This document shows, piece after piece, positions 44,343-45,141 of a stretch of DNA of 45,141 bases. The translations under genes were made by a program, and so were the position numbers. Numbering within the stretch: position 1 is the first letter of the stretch; every line of letters begins with the position of its first letter. A model generated the notes under the pieces. The model saw only the letters and a program-made list of their open reading frames with translations. It did not search any database and was not told the DNA's origin. Source of the DNA: Acidobacteriota bacterium (lineage in GTDB: Bacteria; Acidobacteriota; UBA4820; DSQY01); assembly GCA_040752915.1 (NCBI GenBank), contig JBFMHB010000020.1, forward strand, positions 1 through 45,141. Reading direction: 5' to 3'.

Positions 44343-44797
44343 GCGGATCCTCCCTTTCTTCGAAACCTCGCCGCGTCAAACGATTCCGCGTTCCCCTGTG
44401 TCCTTGGCTTCCCCTCCCATGTGAACGCCCCCCCTTCGGGCCCGCTCCGTCGGAGCCGCGGGTTGGTTCGGAAGGCGTAAGTGTCTGCGCGTCAATCCGT
44501 TGCGTGCGCCGAGAAGGCGCCGACCCCCCCCCCATGCTCCTCCAATATTGGCACGGCGGCGAAGCTGGGTCCATATGGACCGCGGGGCGGAGTGGACGAC
44601 TGTGCAATTTGCCCGAGCCGTTCGTGCCCCTGGGGTGCGAGCGTGGAGTTCGGTCCTTCGCCCCGTGGGGGAGGGGCGCTCGTAATTTACTGATCAGACT
44701 GGGCATTTGTAAAAGGAAGTGGGAGCCTCCTGCGGGAGGCTCCCACTGACAAGTGAAACAACTTGAACCGCTGCCCCTTGAAAAGCGGGCGGCTGGT
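44343..44797. other. Long intergenic region (455 bp) upstream of hppA
   Basis: This region separates hppA from an exbD-like gene, both on the minus strand. It holds the exbD terminator at 44718-44747, a short palindrome GTCCATATGGAC (44570-44581), a run of ten C (near 44525-44534) and GC-rich possible hairpins. I see no coding frame with a ribosome-binding site. A promoter and a regulatory leader for hppA are expected here, but none can be shown by eye. Confidence 0.5.
44718..44747 (-). terminator. Rho-independent terminator of the exbD/tolR gene
   Basis: A 13-bp perfect stem AGTGGGAGCCTCC/GGAGGCTCCCACT has a TGCG loop. On the minus strand it is followed by TCCTTTTAC and lies 50 bases past the stop at 44798. 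It is a typical strong terminator. Confidence 0.85.
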
Positions 44798-45141
44798 TCA
44801 GTTCAAGACGAACCCGATGGTCTCGACCTTGCCGGGGCCGCGGGCGATGTCCAGGGCCTTCACCACGGATTCGTAGGGGGCCTTGTCGTCCACGTCGACG
44901 AAGAGGACCTTGTCCGCGCGTGTGGCGAAGATGGCGCCGAGCCGTTCGCCCAGGTCCTGCAGCGTGACGGGTTGACGGTTGATGGACATCCCGCTTCCGG
45001 CGTCGATTTGAAGGACGATCGCGTTGCTCTGGCTGGGGTTGGTGGACGGAGGCGCCTTGGGGGGCACCTGCGTCGTGAAGCCCTTCTGGAGGATGGGCGT
45101 GATCACCATGAAGATGATGATCAGCACCAGGAGAATGTCCA
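44798..45141 (-). CDS. ExbD/TolR-family biopolymer transport protein, C-terminal part
   Basis: The open frame is cut by the right end of the window, which removes the N-terminal segment. The visible 114 residues begin in the membrane helix with DILLVL, whose Asp is the conserved proton-path residue, then IFMVITPILQ. The periplasmic domain contains the typical IDRxPVTLQDLGERLGAIF-like stretch and VLFVDVDDKAPYESVVKALD, ending in GKVETIGFVL. With ExbB or TolQ it would energise outer-membrane transport or envelope integrity. Which partner it has lies beyond the window. Confidence 0.9.
   Translation of the reverse strand, partial: DILLVLIIIFMVITPILQKGFTTQVPPKAPPSTNPSQSNAIVLQIDAGSGMSINRQPVTLQDLGERLGAIFATRADKVLFVDVDDKAPYESVVKALDIARGPGKVETIGFVLN

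Overview
The window is GC-rich, densely packed DNA from a Gram-negative bacterium. It carries an ExbD/TolR-type protein, a lipoprotein with a lipobox, MurJ and secreted proteins with signal peptides. The mix of genes (a Reg_prop/Y_Y_Y sensor fused to GGDEF, kdp with extra tiny membrane ORFs, SelB, a TIGR03960-type radical SAM protein next to RNase G, a GGATTTC-type heptamer repeat) best fits an acidobacterium, perhaps Holophagae-like. That assignment is inference; no rRNA or tRNA gene was seen. Genes are often joined by 4-base GTGA or ATGA overlaps, and GTG and TTG starts are common.

Layout. 1-4106: the start of a transporter (cut by the window edge), a 14-repeat propeller diguanylate cyclase, and a small secreted Cys/His protein made of two repeats. 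4432-7063: a three-gene unit of a SPOR-like/TPR protein and an ABC-2 exporter (ATPase and permease). 7300-8174: a lipoprotein and a zinc-ribbon coiled-coil protein. 8326-12071: murJ, dtd, a ferredoxin-NADP reductase and xerD, chained by overlaps. 12266-13201: two small membrane proteins (DUF4190-like and DUF2752), followed by a heptamer repeat array. 13371-20180: a chemosensory operon read leftward (amidohydrolase, cheR, mcp, cheW, cheY, cheA, cheC), apparently driven by a promoter that would give a leaderless transcript. 20279-28496: a complete kdp potassium-uptake operon (two tiny membrane ORFs, kdpF, A, B, C, D, E). 28776-30080: a PLP-dependent Cys/Met-metabolism enzyme. 30229-36072: a radical SAM-DUF2344 fusion, a membrane 4Fe-4S protein, two small proteins with degenerate heavy-metal-domain folds, and RNase G. 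36087-39712: an MBL-fold hydrolase and ssb on the minus strand, rsmD and selB on the plus strand. 39953-44342: a sodium/proton antiporter, an unknown 193-residue protein, and a K+-dependent membrane pyrophosphatase converging on a shared terminator. 44798 to the end: the C-terminal part of an ExbD/TolR protein.

How they work together. Ion homeostasis recurs: KdpFABC with KdpDE takes up K+, the pyrophosphatase needs K+ and probably pumps Na+, and the antiporter exchanges Na+ for H+. The chemosensory operon lacks CheB and CheD, uses CheC as its likely CheY phosphatase, and has a receptor with almost no external domain. The least explained parts are the 4Fe-4S/HMA-like cassette (32834-34478), the tiny ORFs upstream of kdpF (28275-28496), the duplicated Cys/His secreted protein (3600-4106), and the unknown gene between the antiporter and the pyrophosphatase (41471-42052).
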